Assembly (NCBI RefSeq): GCF_002086485.1
Contig: NZ_MVHF01000056.1
Span: 1-52,387, forward strand
Reading direction: 5' to 3'
DNA length: 52,387 nt
From: Mycobacterium aquaticum
Lineage (GTDB): Bacteria > Actinomycetota > Actinomycetes > Mycobacteriales > Mycobacteriaceae
The notes beneath the pieces were generated by a model. The model saw only the letters and a list, made by a program, of their open reading frames with translations, had not been told where the DNA came from and ran no database searches. Numbering within the stretch: position 1 is the stretch's first letter; the number at the start of each line of letters is the position of its first letter. Both the position numbers and the translations under genes were made by a program. Below, in pieces: positions 40,889 to 49,875 of this stretch.

Positions 40889-41746
40889 ATGAATGGCTTT
40901 GCTGGAAAGGTCGCTGTCGTCACTGGCGCCGGCTCGGGAATCGGACAGGCGCTGGCCGTCGAACTGGGGCGTGCAGGCGCCAAGCTCGCCATCAGCGACA
41001 TCGACATCGACGGTCTGGCTGACACCGAGCGACGGCTCAAAGCGATCGGTGCGCCCGTCAAGGCCGACCACCTCGATGTGACCGAACGCGAGGAGTTCCT
41101 GGCCTACGCCGACCAGGTCAAGCAGCACTTCGGCACGGTCAACCAGATCTATAACAATGCGGGCATCGGATACGCCGGTGATATCCAGGTCGCCCGGTTC
41201 AAGGACATCGAACGGGTCATGGACGTCAACTTCTGGGGAGTCGTCAACGGCACCAAGGCATTCCTGCCCCACCTCATCGCATCGGGCGACGGCCACGTCA
41301 TCAACGTGTCGAGCGTCTTCGGGTTGTTCTCGCTGCCCGGGCAGGCCGCGTACAACTCGGCCAAGTTCGCCGTACGCGGGTTCACCGAGGCCCTGCGCCA
41401 GGAGATGATGCTGGCGGGTCATCCGGTCAAAGTCACCGCCGTGCACCCCGGCGGCATCAAGACCTCCATCGCACGCAACGCCATCATGGCCGACGGTATC
41501 GACGCCGAGTTGGTGGCGGCCAACTTCGACAAGCAATTCGCGAGGACGAGCCCGCAACGCGCGGCGCAGCTCATCCTCAACGCCGTGCACAAAGACAAGG
41601 CCCGCGTATTGGTGGGCCCCGACGCCAAATTCCTCGACCTCGTCGTGCGCGTCACCGGATCGGGCTATCAGCGCATGTTCACGACTTTCCTGAAGCTGGC
41701 CTCGACCAAGTCGGCCGAGTTACGCGGAACCGCGGGTACCGGCTAA
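40889..41746 (+). CDS. Short-chain dehydrogenase/reductase, copy 1
   Basis: A 285-residue classical SDR. The cofactor motif is TGAGSGIG (11-18), followed by NNAG, the catalytic Ser in NVSSVFGLF, the Tyr-Lys in YNSAK and then HPGGIKT. It is a paralogue of the next gene (both of the Rv1245c type), with near-identical blocks such as NFWGVVNGTKAFLPHLIASG. The substrate is not known. The ATG at 40889 follows GGAG at 9 nt. The C-terminal 12 residues differ from the partner. Confidence 0.9.
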   Translation: MNGFAGKVAVVTGAGSGIGQALAVELGRAGAKLAISDIDIDGLADTERRLKAIGAPVKADHLDVTEREEFLAYADQVKQHFGTVNQIYNNAGIGYAGDIQVARFKDIERVMDVNFWGVVNGTKAFLPHLIASGDGHVINVSSVFGLFSLPGQAAYNSAKFAVRGFTEALRQEMMLAGHPVKVTAVHPGGIKTSIARNAIMADGIDAELVAANFDKQFARTSPQRAAQLILNAVHKDKARVLVGPDAKFLDLVVRVTGSGYQRMFTTFLKLASTKSAELRGTAGTG

Positions 41747-41781
41747 TCTCGACACCAGTCAAACGACACAAGGGAGTGCGC

Positions 41782-42606
41782 ATGGAAGGCTTTGCTGGGA
41801 AGGTCGCCGTGGTGACGGGTGCCGGGTCGGGTATCGGACAGGCACTGGCCATCGAACTCGGACGCTCGGGCGCCAAGCTCGCCATCAGCGACGTCGACAC
41901 CGAAGGCCTCGCCGTCACCGAGGAGCGACTCAAGGCGATCGGCGCGCCGGTCAAGGCCGACCGGCTCGATGTCACCGAGCGCGAAGCTTTCGAGCTGTAC
42001 GCGAATTCGGTCGTCGAGCATTACGGCAAGGTCAATCAGATCTACAACAACGCAGGCATCGCGTTCACCGGCGACATCGAGGTCAGCAGCTACAAGGACA
42101 TCGAACGCGTGATGGACGTCGACTTCTGGGGCGTCGTCAACGGCACCAAGGCGTTCCTGCCGCACCTGATCGCCTCCGGCGACGGACACGTGGTCAACGT
42201 CTCCAGCATCTTCGGCCTGTTCGCCGTGCCGGGCCAGGCCGCCTACAACTCGGCCAAGTTCGCGGTACGCGGGTTCACCGAGGCTCTGCGCCAGGAAATG
42301 GCACTGGCCAAGCACCCGGTCAAGGTCACCACTGTGCACCCGGGCGGCATCAAGACCGCGATCGCCCGCAACGCCACGGCAGCCGAGGGTCTCGACCCGC
42401 AGGAACTGGCCAAGGTGTTCGACAAGAAGCTCGCCAACACCACACCGCAGCGGGCCGCGAAGATCATCCTCGAGGCCGTGCGCAAGAACAAGGCCCGGGT
42501 GCTCGTCGGCCCCGACGCCAAGCTGCTCGACATCGTCGTGCGCATCACGGGCTCGGGCTACCAGCGGTTGTTCTCCACCGCCATGAGCCGCATCCTGCCC
42601 TACTGA
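41782..42606 (+). CDS. Short-chain dehydrogenase/reductase, copy 2
   Basis: A 274-residue SDR closely similar to the preceding gene: TGAGSGIG, YNNAGIAF, Ser in NVSSIFGLF, YNSAK, HPGGIKTAIARN. The ATG at 41782 has AAGGGAG just upstream; a GTG at 41776 is an alternative. It follows copy 1 by 35 nt, so the pair looks like a tandem duplication in one operon. Its length is close to Rv1245c (276), so this may be the ancestral copy. Confidence 0.9.
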   Translation: MEGFAGKVAVVTGAGSGIGQALAIELGRSGAKLAISDVDTEGLAVTEERLKAIGAPVKADRLDVTEREAFELYANSVVEHYGKVNQIYNNAGIAFTGDIEVSSYKDIERVMDVDFWGVVNGTKAFLPHLIASGDGHVVNVSSIFGLFAVPGQAAYNSAKFAVRGFTEALRQEMALAKHPVKVTTVHPGGIKTAIARNATAAEGLDPQELAKVFDKKLANTTPQRAAKIILEAVRKNKARVLVGPDAKLLDIVVRITGSGYQRLFSTAMSRILPY

Positions 42607-42610
42607 CGGA

Positions 42611-43447
42611 CTAGTGGCCGAGCGGGTTGGCCTGCAGGAAGGCGTCGGCGACCGCACGCGGGTCGGCGCCTTCGGCCACCTGCCGAAGCATGTCAGCAAG
42701 TGAACCGGTGTCCAGGACACCCGCCACCTCGTTGACCGCCAGGATCTGGCGTTCGTTGAGCACATTGCGCCGGTAGAGCGGCACCACGTTCTCCGCACGG
42801 ATCATCGCCGTGCGGTCGGCGAGCACCACCACCTCCGCCGGGTTGGCCGGGTCGGCGGTGGTGGTCCATGCCGCGTTGATCTTCCCGGCCCGAAGCGCCG
42901 CGAAAAGACTTGCGCGATCGGTGAATTCGACAGGTTTGGGCAGGTGGCAGGTACCCACCAGCGCAGGGACGGCTGCGCCTTTGAGAGCCCCGGGCACCAC
43001 CTTGGCGCAGTTGCGCCGCAGCGCGGAGAGATCTTTCCCGCCCCAGGCCGACGCGGTCTGTTCCGTCACCGCGACAGCGGGTTTGTCCTGGGCCGACATG
43101 GTGTAGTCACCGGCGGCGACGCCCTCGGGCAACGCCGAGAGCAGGTCGCGGTAGACCTGCTCATCGGAATGCGCCGACGCACCGGGCGCGAACGTCTCGA
43201 GCAACTGTCCGGTGAACCCGGGCAGGACGGTCACCGAACCGGAATCCAGCGCGCCAAGCGCCTCCTTGGTCGGGGTGACCTCGGCGGGAGTGCCGTAATA
43301 GCGCAGCGCGGCCGCATACAGCTGGCCGATCAGCGCATACTCCGGGGTCATGCCCGCCGCGACGGCCATCGGGGCAGGCGGCGGATGGGAGCTGCAGCCG
43401 GCGATCAGCAGTACGACCGCCAGCGCCAAAACCAATCGACGACGCAC
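42611..43447 (-). CDS. lpqZ: Lipoprotein LpqZ, substrate-binding protein-like
   Basis: A 278-residue lipoprotein (Rv1244 type) with signal peptide and lipobox LLIAGC at the N-terminus. The rest resembles the glycine-betaine/osmoprotectant-binding (OpuAC/ProX-like) periplasmic fold, with FTDRASLFAALRAGKINAAW near the middle. No permease or ATPase accompanies it. It starts with GTG and lies 8 nt after the malic enzyme gene on the same strand, probably in one transcription unit. Confidence 0.87.
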   Translation of the reverse strand: MRRRLVLALAVVLLIAGCSSHPPPAPMAVAAGMTPEYALIGQLYAAALRYYGTPAEVTPTKEALGALDSGSVTVLPGFTGQLLETFAPGASAHSDEQVYRDLLSALPEGVAAGDYTMSAQDKPAVAVTEQTASAWGGKDLSALRRNCAKVVPGALKGAAVPALVGTCHLPKPVEFTDRASLFAALRAGKINAAWTTTADPANPAEVVVLADRTAMIRAENVVPLYRRNVLNERQILAVNEVAGVLDTGSLADMLRQVAEGADPRAVADAFLQANPLGH

Positions 43448-43455
43448 AGACAGTG

Positions 43456-44676
43456 TCAGTCTCCCGACGCGGCCGCCACTGCCGCGGCCACCGCAGGCCC
43501 GACCCGGGGATCGAGCGCACTCGGCACGATGTGATCGGCGGCCAGATCGTCCCCGACGACCGAGTGGATCGCCTCAGCGGCGGCCACCTTCATCTTCTCG
43601 GTGATCCGGCGCGCACCGGCATCGAGCGCACCCCGGAACACCCCGGGGAAGGCCAGCACGTTGTTGATCTGGTTCGGGAAATCGCTGCGGCCCGTCGCGA
43701 CGATCGCAGCATGCTTGCGCGCCGCATCGGGATGGATCTCCGGATCCGGATTGGACAGGGCGAAGACGATGCCGCCCGGGGCCATCGTGGCGATGAGCTC
43801 TTCGGGCACGATGCCTGCCGACACTCCGAGGAACATGTCGGCGCCGTCGAGCGCCTCGGCGATGCCGCCGGTGAGACCGCGCGGGTTGGTGCGCCCCGCC
43901 AGTTCGGTCTTGAAGGAGTTCATGCCCTCGCGGTCGGCGTGAACGATGCCCTGCGAATCCAGCACGGTGATGTCGGCGATGCCCTTGGCGAGCAGCATGT
44001 TGGTGCAGGCCACGCCGGCCGCGCCGGCGCCCGAGACGACGACCCGCAGGTTGTGCATGTCGCGCTCAAGCACCTTGGTGGCCCCCAGCAGCGCGGCGAG
44101 CACCACGATGGCGGTGCCGTGCTGGTCATCGTGCATGACCGGGCAGTCGAGCGCCTCGATGACGCGGCGCTCGACCTCGAAACACCGCGGTGCCGAGATG
44201 TCCTCCAGGTTGACCGCGCCGAATGTCGGGCGGAGCCGGATCAGGGTCTCGACGATCTCGTCGGGGTCCTTGGTGTCCAGCACGATGGGAATGGAGTTCA
44301 GTCCGCCGAAAGACTTGAACAGCGCACTCTTGCCCTCCATCACCGGCAGCGACGCCGCCGCGCCGATGTCGCCGAGACCCAGCACCGCGGTGCCGTCACT
44401 GACGACGGCGACCAAACGGTTCGCCCAGGTGTACTTGGCCGCCAGCGTGTGATCCGTGGCGATGGCCCGGCTGACCTGGGCGACGCCCGGGGTGTAGGCG
44501 ATCGACAGGGCCCGCTGGGTGTCCAGCGGGGAATTGAGCTCGACGGAGAGCTTGCCGCCTTCGTGAGCAGTAAAGATCTCGGAATCTTCGACGACAACCT
44601 GGGGAGTGCGCGTCGTCGCGGAGTCCTCACGCGATGAAGCGACAGTACTTTCCGACACGGCGCCAGGGTACTTCAC
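43456..44676 (-). CDS. NAD(P)-dependent malic enzyme (short MaeB-type)
   Basis: A 406-residue malic enzyme converting malate to pyruvate and CO2. It has IAYTPGVAQVS with the catalytic Tyr, NRLVAVVSDGTAVLGLGDIG, GAVNLEDISAPRCF with metal-binding acids, HDDQHGTA, and the NAD(P)-binding VVVSGAGAAGVAC. It lacks the phosphotransacetylase-like extension of long MaeB proteins. The GTG at 44676 is used here; a GTG at 44658 is possible. M. tuberculosis has a malate dehydrogenase gene in this neighbourhood instead. Confidence 0.92.
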   Translation of the reverse strand: MKYPGAVSESTVASSREDSATTRTPQVVVEDSEIFTAHEGGKLSVELNSPLDTQRALSIAYTPGVAQVSRAIATDHTLAAKYTWANRLVAVVSDGTAVLGLGDIGAAASLPVMEGKSALFKSFGGLNSIPIVLDTKDPDEIVETLIRLRPTFGAVNLEDISAPRCFEVERRVIEALDCPVMHDDQHGTAIVVLAALLGATKVLERDMHNLRVVVSGAGAAGVACTNMLLAKGIADITVLDSQGIVHADREGMNSFKTELAGRTNPRGLTGGIAEALDGADMFLGVSAGIVPEELIATMAPGGIVFALSNPDPEIHPDAARKHAAIVATGRSDFPNQINNVLAFPGVFRGALDAGARRITEKMKVAAAEAIHSVVGDDLAADHIVPSALDPRVGPAVAAAVAAASGD

Positions 44677-44792
44677 AGACCGATCTCACAGGGTCGACTT
44701 CCCCTCTCGTGAGCCGTTGGTAACAGGTTGGGCGCGTACGATTCAATGCGGCCCGATCGGGTGCCGGTCACAGCTGATGGGAGGCCCAGCGA

Positions 44793-45899
44793 ATGCCCTC
44801 GTTCCGCGCGCTACCGCCGTCGCTGCTCCGCCCCGCTGCGCGGACCAAACCGCCCGTCACCGACGCCAAATCCATCCATGTTCCGGTGGCCCGGGCCATG
44901 GTCGACTGCGGGGTGTACTGCGAGGGACAGAGGTTGCCCGGCAAATACACCCACGCGGCCGCGCAGGCCAAGGTGCGTGAACTGGAGAGCGCCGGGAAGA
45001 AGGCGTTCGCGTGGGTCGGCCTGCATGAGCCCGACGAACACCAGATGCAGTCTGTCGCAGACGTTTTCGGGTTACACGAGCTTGCGGTCGAGGACGCGGT
45101 GCACGCCCATCAGCGCCCCAAGCTGGAGCGCTACGACAAGACACTGTTCTTGGTGATCAAGACCGTGAACTACGTCGAGCACGCCTCGGTGGCCAACGCT
45201 CGCGAAATCGTCGAGACCGGCGAGATCATGATCTTCGTCGGCCCCGACTTCGTGGTCACCGTCCGGCACGGTGAACACGGCGGGCTGGCCAGCGTGCGCC
45301 GCCGCCTCGACGCGTCGCCGGCCATCCTGACGCTGGGCCCATTCGCCGTCATGCACGCGATCGCCGACCACGTGGTGGACCACTATCTGCACGTCACCGA
45401 CCTGATGGAAACCGATATCGACGTCATGGAGGAGAACGTCTTCTCCCCCGACACCCCGACCAACATCGAGTGCATCTACCTGCTCAAGCGGGAGGTCGTC
45501 GAGTTGCGCCGCGCCGTCGGGCCGCTGACACTGGCGCTGCAGCGGCTGCTCACCGACCACAATGACGTCATCTCCGTGGAAGTGCGCCGCTACATGCGCG
45601 ACGTCAACGATCACACCATCCAGGCCTCGGAGCGGATCTCCAGCTACGACGAAATGCTCAGCTCACTGGTGCAGGCCGCCCTCGGCAAGGTCGCGATGCA
45701 GCAGAACGTCGACATGCGCAAGATATCGGCGTGGGTAGCCATCGCGGCGGTACCGACCGCACTGGCCGGGATCTACGGCATGAACTTCGACAACATGCCC
45801 GAATTACATTGGGTCTGGGGCTATCCCGCAGTTCTCACCCTGATGCTCACAGTGTGCGTGGTGCTGCACCGCACCTTCCGGAAGAACGACTGGCTCTGA
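44793..45899 (+). CDS. corA: CorA-type Mg2+/Co2+ channel
   Basis: A 368-residue CorA channel. It has a large cytoplasmic domain with helices (VVDHYLHVTDLMETDIDVME, EVVELRRAVGPL) followed by two C-terminal membrane helices. The pore signature GMNFDNMPEL comes right after TM1 and the short basic tail RTFRKNDWL follows TM2. Length matches Rv1239c. GGGAGG lies 8 nt before the ATG. It is divergent from the malic enzyme gene. Confidence 0.95.
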   Translation: MPSFRALPPSLLRPAARTKPPVTDAKSIHVPVARAMVDCGVYCEGQRLPGKYTHAAAQAKVRELESAGKKAFAWVGLHEPDEHQMQSVADVFGLHELAVEDAVHAHQRPKLERYDKTLFLVIKTVNYVEHASVANAREIVETGEIMIFVGPDFVVTVRHGEHGGLASVRRRLDASPAILTLGPFAVMHAIADHVVDHYLHVTDLMETDIDVMEENVFSPDTPTNIECIYLLKREVVELRRAVGPLTLALQRLLTDHNDVISVEVRRYMRDVNDHTIQASERISSYDEMLSSLVQAALGKVAMQQNVDMRKISAWVAIAAVPTALAGIYGMNFDNMPELHWVWGYPAVLTLMLTVCVVLHRTFRKNDWL

Positions 45900-45902
45900 G
45901 TA

Positions 45903-46502
45903 TCAGGTCGGGTTGGCGGCCCGGCGAGCCGGATTCAGCACGTCCACACCGTCGGTCTGCCACGCCTCACGCATCGCGTCGGCGCCCTTGAGCCGCACCC
46001 ACGCCGCCTCCGTCGCGGTGATCGGAGTCGCGGCAAGGACATTCACCGCGGTCATCGGATCCGGCAACGCGATCTCCCCGATATCGCTGGGGGACAACAG
46101 GAAAGCCGTGAACGGCGCACCGGCGAACAACGGCGTCTCCAGATCGACCAGGGCGTCGGCCTCAAGCACCAACCCCTCGACCGCAGGCGCCGCCGCGAGG
46201 ATCGCCAGGGACCGGGCCAGCCCAGTCGGCGTCGGCCCGCGCAGCGACACCGTCACCTCGGCCCGCGGACCGTGGATCGGGTCGGCCACGAATTCCGTGG
46301 GGTCGAACATCGGGTGACGCGAACAGCCCAGCGTCACATAGTGGTACACGGTGTCATCAGCTGGGTCGGGGCCGAAGCGGAGCACCTCGATCCGCTCGGT
46401 TCCGAGGAAGGTGACACTCGCACTGACCGGTTCGGCGGTGATACCCGCAGCTGCGAAGTGCTCGTCGAGACCGGTTCGCACGGCCGCCAGGACGTCGGTC
46501 AC
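45903..46502 (-). CDS. Suppressor-of-fused (SUFU) domain protein
   Basis: A 199-residue SUFU-like protein. It has the N-terminal amphipathic helix, YHYVTLGCSRHPMFDP, EVTVSLRGPTPTGLARSLAI and the C-terminal LKGADAMREAWQTDGVDVLN found in mycobacterial members. Bacterial SUFU proteins are often linked to polymorphic toxin immunity, but no toxin gene is nearby and the sequence gives no direct role. Its ATG overlaps the sugC stop by 4 nt, so it is the last gene of the sugar-transport operon. Confidence 0.8.
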   Translation of the reverse strand: MTDVLAAVRTGLDEHFAAAGITAEPVSASVTFLGTERIEVLRFGPDPADDTVYHYVTLGCSRHPMFDPTEFVADPIHGPRAEVTVSLRGPTPTGLARSLAILAAAPAVEGLVLEADALVDLETPLFAGAPFTAFLLSPSDIGEIALPDPMTAVNVLAATPITATEAAWVRLKGADAMREAWQTDGVDVLNPARRAANPT

Positions 46503-47848
46503 TCGGCTTTGGGCTCGGACGGCGCCGCGGTTTTCTCCTCGGCGTCGTCGGCGGGTTCTGCGGGCTCGTCGGAATCTGTCTCACTGGTTTCAGCCTCTGG
46601 CGCTTCGGCCTCGGGCTCGGGTTCCGGCTCGGGCTGTGGCTCGGGCTCGAGCGTCTCGTCGGGTTCGGGTTCGATCACCCGGGTCAGGTTCAGCCCCGAG
46701 TCGGCATCGAAGATCACCAGTTTCGACGTGTCGAACGCCAGCTCGATCTGCTGGCCTGCCGTCGCTCGGGACTCCGCGGAAACCCTTGCCACGAACTCGT
46801 TTTCGCCCGCGCCGGATTCGGCGACCAGCTCGGCCAACTGCGCCGCGCGGGCACTGTCGCCTTCGATCGTGAAGTGGATGTACTTCTCCGAGCCCAGCGA
46901 CTCGACGATGTCGGCGCGAACGGTAAAGCTCAAGGCCCGGATCCTGGCATACCCGTCCAGCAGGGACGCATCCTCAAGATGCTCCGGGCGGATCCCGACA
47001 ATGATGTTGTCCGGCTTGGGGGCTCGGGCCAGCAACTCGTGCACGTCGGGGCTCAGCGTCACATCACCGAACGGCAACCGCACCCCGACATCGGTGAACG
47101 TCGCCGGGAAGAAGTTCATGGCAGGCGACCCGATGAAGCCTGCCACGAACAGGTTGACCGGGTTTTTGTACAGCTCGTCGGGGGTGCCGATCTGTTGCAC
47201 CACACCGGCCAGCATCACGACAACGCGGTCCCCCAGCGTCATCGCCTCGGTCTGATCATGGGTGACGTACACCGTGGTGGTACCCAGCCGGCTCTGCAAC
47301 CGCGAGATCTCGGCACGCATCTGAACCCGCAGTTTGGCGTCCAGGTTAGAGAGCGGCTCGTCCATCAGGAATGCCTTGGGGCTGCGGACAATTGCCCGCC
47401 CCATCGCCACCCGCTGACGCTGCCCGCCGGAGAGCTGAGCGGGCTTGCGGTCCAGCAGTTCGGTCAGGTCGAGGATCTTGGCGGTCTCTTCGACCTTGGC
47501 CGCGATCTCGTCCTTCTTCATCTTGGCCAGCGTGAGCGGGAAGGCGATGTTCTGCCGGACCGTCATGTGCGGGTACAGCGCGTAGGACTGAAACACCATC
47601 GCGATGTCGCGGTCCTTGGGCGCCTTCTCGTTGACCCGTTCCCCGCCGATGCTCAGCTCGCCCGACGAGATCTCCTCGAGCCCGGCGATCATGTTCAGCG
47701 TGGTGGATTTGCCGCACCCGGACGGCCCGACCAGGATGATGAATTCGCCGTCGGCGATGGTCATGGACAGTTCTTTGACGGCTTCCCGGACACCGCCTGC
47801 GCCGTCGGGGTAACTCTTGGTCACCCGGTCCAACACAATCTCGGCCAT
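46499..47848 (-). CDS. sugC: SugC, ATPase of the trehalose importer, with acidic C-terminal extension
   Basis: A 449-residue ABC ATPase. Walker A is GPSGCGKST (41-49), the signature LSGGQRQRVAMGRA, Walker B AFLMDEPLSNLDAKLR and the H-loop VTHDQTEA, followed by a MalK-like regulatory domain (about 240-385). SugC in M. tuberculosis is about 393 residues; here the last 60 residues are a Glu/Pro repeat tail (EPEPDETLEPEPQPEPEPEP and on). It powers LpqY-SugAB uptake of trehalose recycled from the envelope. It starts 4 nt after the sugB stop. Confidence 0.95.
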   Translation of the reverse strand: MAEIVLDRVTKSYPDGAGGVREAVKELSMTIADGEFIILVGPSGCGKSTTLNMIAGLEEISSGELSIGGERVNEKAPKDRDIAMVFQSYALYPHMTVRQNIAFPLTLAKMKKDEIAAKVEETAKILDLTELLDRKPAQLSGGQRQRVAMGRAIVRSPKAFLMDEPLSNLDAKLRVQMRAEISRLQSRLGTTTVYVTHDQTEAMTLGDRVVVMLAGVVQQIGTPDELYKNPVNLFVAGFIGSPAMNFFPATFTDVGVRLPFGDVTLSPDVHELLARAPKPDNIIVGIRPEHLEDASLLDGYARIRALSFTVRADIVESLGSEKYIHFTIEGDSARAAQLAELVAESGAGENEFVARVSAESRATAGQQIELAFDTSKLVIFDADSGLNLTRVIEPEPDETLEPEPQPEPEPEPEAEAPEAETSETDSDEPAEPADDAEEKTAAPSEPKAE

Positions 47849-47852
47849 CCAA

Positions 47853-48689
47853 CTACCCCTTTACCGCACCGGAGGTCAGTCCAGCGACGATGCGCCGCTG
47901 GAAAATCAGGACAAAGACAATGATCGGGATGGTGATGACCATCGCGCCCGCCGCAATGGAACCGGTCGGCTCCTCGAATTGCGAACTGCCGGTGAAGTTC
48001 GCGATGGCCACCGGCGCCGTGATGGCGCGTTGGGTCGCGGTCAGCGACAGAGCCAGCAGCAGATCGTTCCACGCGAAGATGAACACCAGGATGGCCGCGG
48101 TGACGATGCCTGGCACCGCCAGCGGGGCGATGACCTTGCGGAACGCCTGCGCCGGCGTGGCACCGTCCATCTTCGCGGCCTTCTCCAGATCCCATGGGAT
48201 CTCCCGGAAGAACGCCGAGAGTGTGTAGATCGCCAGCGGCAGCGCGAAAGTGATGTAGGGGATGATCAGGCCCGGCCAGGTGTCGAACAGGCCGAGCCGG
48301 CGCTCGATGTTGAAAAGCGGTGTCACCAGCGAGATCTGCGGGAACATCGCGATCAGCAGAGCGACGCCGACCAGCAACCGCTTGCCCGGGAACGCCAGCC
48401 GTGCCACGGCATAGGCCGCCATGCCACCGACCACCACCGCGATCACCGTGGTGATCAGGCCGATGCCGATGGAGTTGACCAGTGCCGAGCTGAAGATGTC
48501 ACCGGTGAAGATGCCCTTGTAGTTGGCGAAAGTGATCTGCGTCGGAATCAGCTTGCCGTCCTTGACCGTTGACGTCGGTTTCAACGACAACGACAGGATC
48601 CACAACACCGGGAACAGTGCATAGAGAATCACCAGTGCGTCGACGACAACCCATCCGGTCGCGCGGCGCGCACCGACCCGTTCAGCCAT
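47853..48689 (-). CDS. sugB: SugB, permease of the trehalose importer
   Basis: A 278-residue MalG-type permease with about six helices and the EAA loop EKAAKMDGATPAQAFRKVIAP. The start is taken as ATG 48689 (MAERVG), which has GAGGAGG 11 nt upstream. That start codon and Shine-Dalgarno sequence are also the first unit of a tandem repeat running back to sugA. A second in-frame ATG at 48725 would add 12 residues (MRAPRPEEEASN). Translation may depend on the array. Confidence 0.93.
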   Translation of the reverse strand: MAERVGARRATGWVVVDALVILYALFPVLWILSLSLKPTSTVKDGKLIPTQITFANYKGIFTGDIFSSALVNSIGIGLITTVIAVVVGGMAAYAVARLAFPGKRLLVGVALLIAMFPQISLVTPLFNIERRLGLFDTWPGLIIPYITFALPLAIYTLSAFFREIPWDLEKAAKMDGATPAQAFRKVIAPLAVPGIVTAAILVFIFAWNDLLLALSLTATQRAITAPVAIANFTGSSQFEEPTGSIAAGAMVITIPIIVFVLIFQRRIVAGLTSGAVKG

Positions 48690-48943
48690 GTTGCTCGCTT
48701 CCTCCTCGGGCCTGGGGGCCCGCATCGTCAGCTTCAGCCATGTTGCTCGCTTCCTCCTCGGGCCTGGGGGCCCGCATCGTCAGCTTCAGCCATGTTGCTC
48801 GCTTCCTCCTCGGGCCTGGGGGCCCGCATCGTCAGCTTCAGCCATGTTGCTCGCTTCCTCCTCGGGCCTGGGGGCCCGCATCGTCAGCTTCAGCCATGTT
48901 GCTCGCTTCCTCCTCGGGCCTGGGGGCCCGCATCGTCAGCTTC
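48681..48943. repeat. 52-bp tandem repeat, about five copies, each with Shine-Dalgarno and ATG
   Basis: Five identical 52-bp units plus a partial one fill the sugA-sugB junction. On the coding (minus) strand each unit has GAGGAGG and an ATG 11 nt later. ATGs fall at 48949, 48897, 48845, 48793, 48741 and 48689, the last being sugB. The first five each open a 19-codon frame whose TGA overlaps the next ATG (ATGGCTGA). The first ATG also overlaps the sugA stop. Because 52 is not a multiple of 3, each extra copy shifts the frame. Units show no visible base change, so the expansion looks recent. Confidence 0.9.
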
Positions 48944-48948
48944 GGTCA

Positions 48949-49875
48949 TCAGCGGCCCTCCGCGTCCGACCCAGGCGCCGACGCCCCGAAGATCTTGATG
49001 TAGATGAACGCGATGACCGCGACCGAGGCGAAGATCAACACGCTGATGGCCGAACCCAACCCGAGGTTGAACGCCTTGAACAGGTTGTCGTAACCCAAGA
49101 TCGACACCGACCCGGTGTTGTTGGCCCCACCGGTCAGCACATAGATGTTGTCGAAGATCCGGAACGCGTCAAGGGTGCGGAACAGCAGCGCCACCAGGAT
49201 GGCCGGTTTCATCAGCGGGAGAATCACTTTGACCAGCCGCTGCCATGCCCCCGCACCGTCGACCTGGGCGGCGTTGAGCAGTTCCTGCGGTACCAGCGCC
49301 AGCCCGGCCAACAGCAGCAGCGCCATGAACGGCGTGGTCTTCCACACCTCCGCCAGCACCACGATGGCCAGCGACGGCAACTGCTCGGTCAACGGCGCGC
49401 TGCCATCCGGCAGCAGGTTCGCCAGGTACCCCGTGCCCGGCGTCCATGCGTAGTACCAGCTGTACGACGCCGCGACGGTGACGATGCCGTACGGGATCAG
49501 CACCGCGGTACGCACGACGCCTCTGCCGAAGATGGTGCGGTGCATGACCAATGCCAACGCCATGCCGAGCACGAACTCGATGGCCACCGACACGACCGTG
49601 ATCCCCAGCGTCACGGCGAACGCCGTCCACCAATACCGGTCGGTGAGAATCGTGACGTAGTTGTCGACCCCGACGAACGCGGTGTCGCCCGGCGCGGCCA
49701 GGTTGTAGCGCTGCAGGCTCAGCCATACCGCGTAGCCGATGGGATAGGCCGTTACCGCGAGCATGAGGACCACCGCCGGAGCGATGAGTGCGTAGGCCAG
49801 CCTGCGCTGCGACCGGCGGTCGTCGGTGCGGGCCGCCGGCGCGGGCGCGGAAGCGGTAGCGGTTGACGACGTCAC
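48949..49875 (-). CDS. sugA: SugA, permease of the trehalose importer
   Basis: A 308-residue MalF-type permease with about six helices and the EAA loop LLNAAQVDGAGAWQRLVKVI. It starts with GTG at 49875, overlapping the lpqY stop (GTGA). Its own stop overlaps the first ATG of the tandem array (TGATG). With SugB it forms the membrane channel for trehalose. Confidence 0.95.
   Translation of the reverse strand: MTSSTATASAPAPAARTDDRRSQRRLAYALIAPAVVLMLAVTAYPIGYAVWLSLQRYNLAAPGDTAFVGVDNYVTILTDRYWWTAFAVTLGITVVSVAIEFVLGMALALVMHRTIFGRGVVRTAVLIPYGIVTVAASYSWYYAWTPGTGYLANLLPDGSAPLTEQLPSLAIVVLAEVWKTTPFMALLLLAGLALVPQELLNAAQVDGAGAWQRLVKVILPLMKPAILVALLFRTLDAFRIFDNIYVLTGGANNTGSVSILGYDNLFKAFNLGLGSAISVLIFASVAVIAFIYIKIFGASAPGSDAEGR

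Noticed and set aside
45903..46502. SUFU protein as immunity gene of a polymorphic toxin
   Set aside because: No toxin or secretion gene is nearby; it sits at the end of the sug operon.
48569..49003. Plus-strand open frames of 68-392 codons across the 52-bp repeat array
   Set aside because: They arise from reading the repeats antisense to sugA/sugB; the repeat is 52 bp, so all three frames give periodic peptides.
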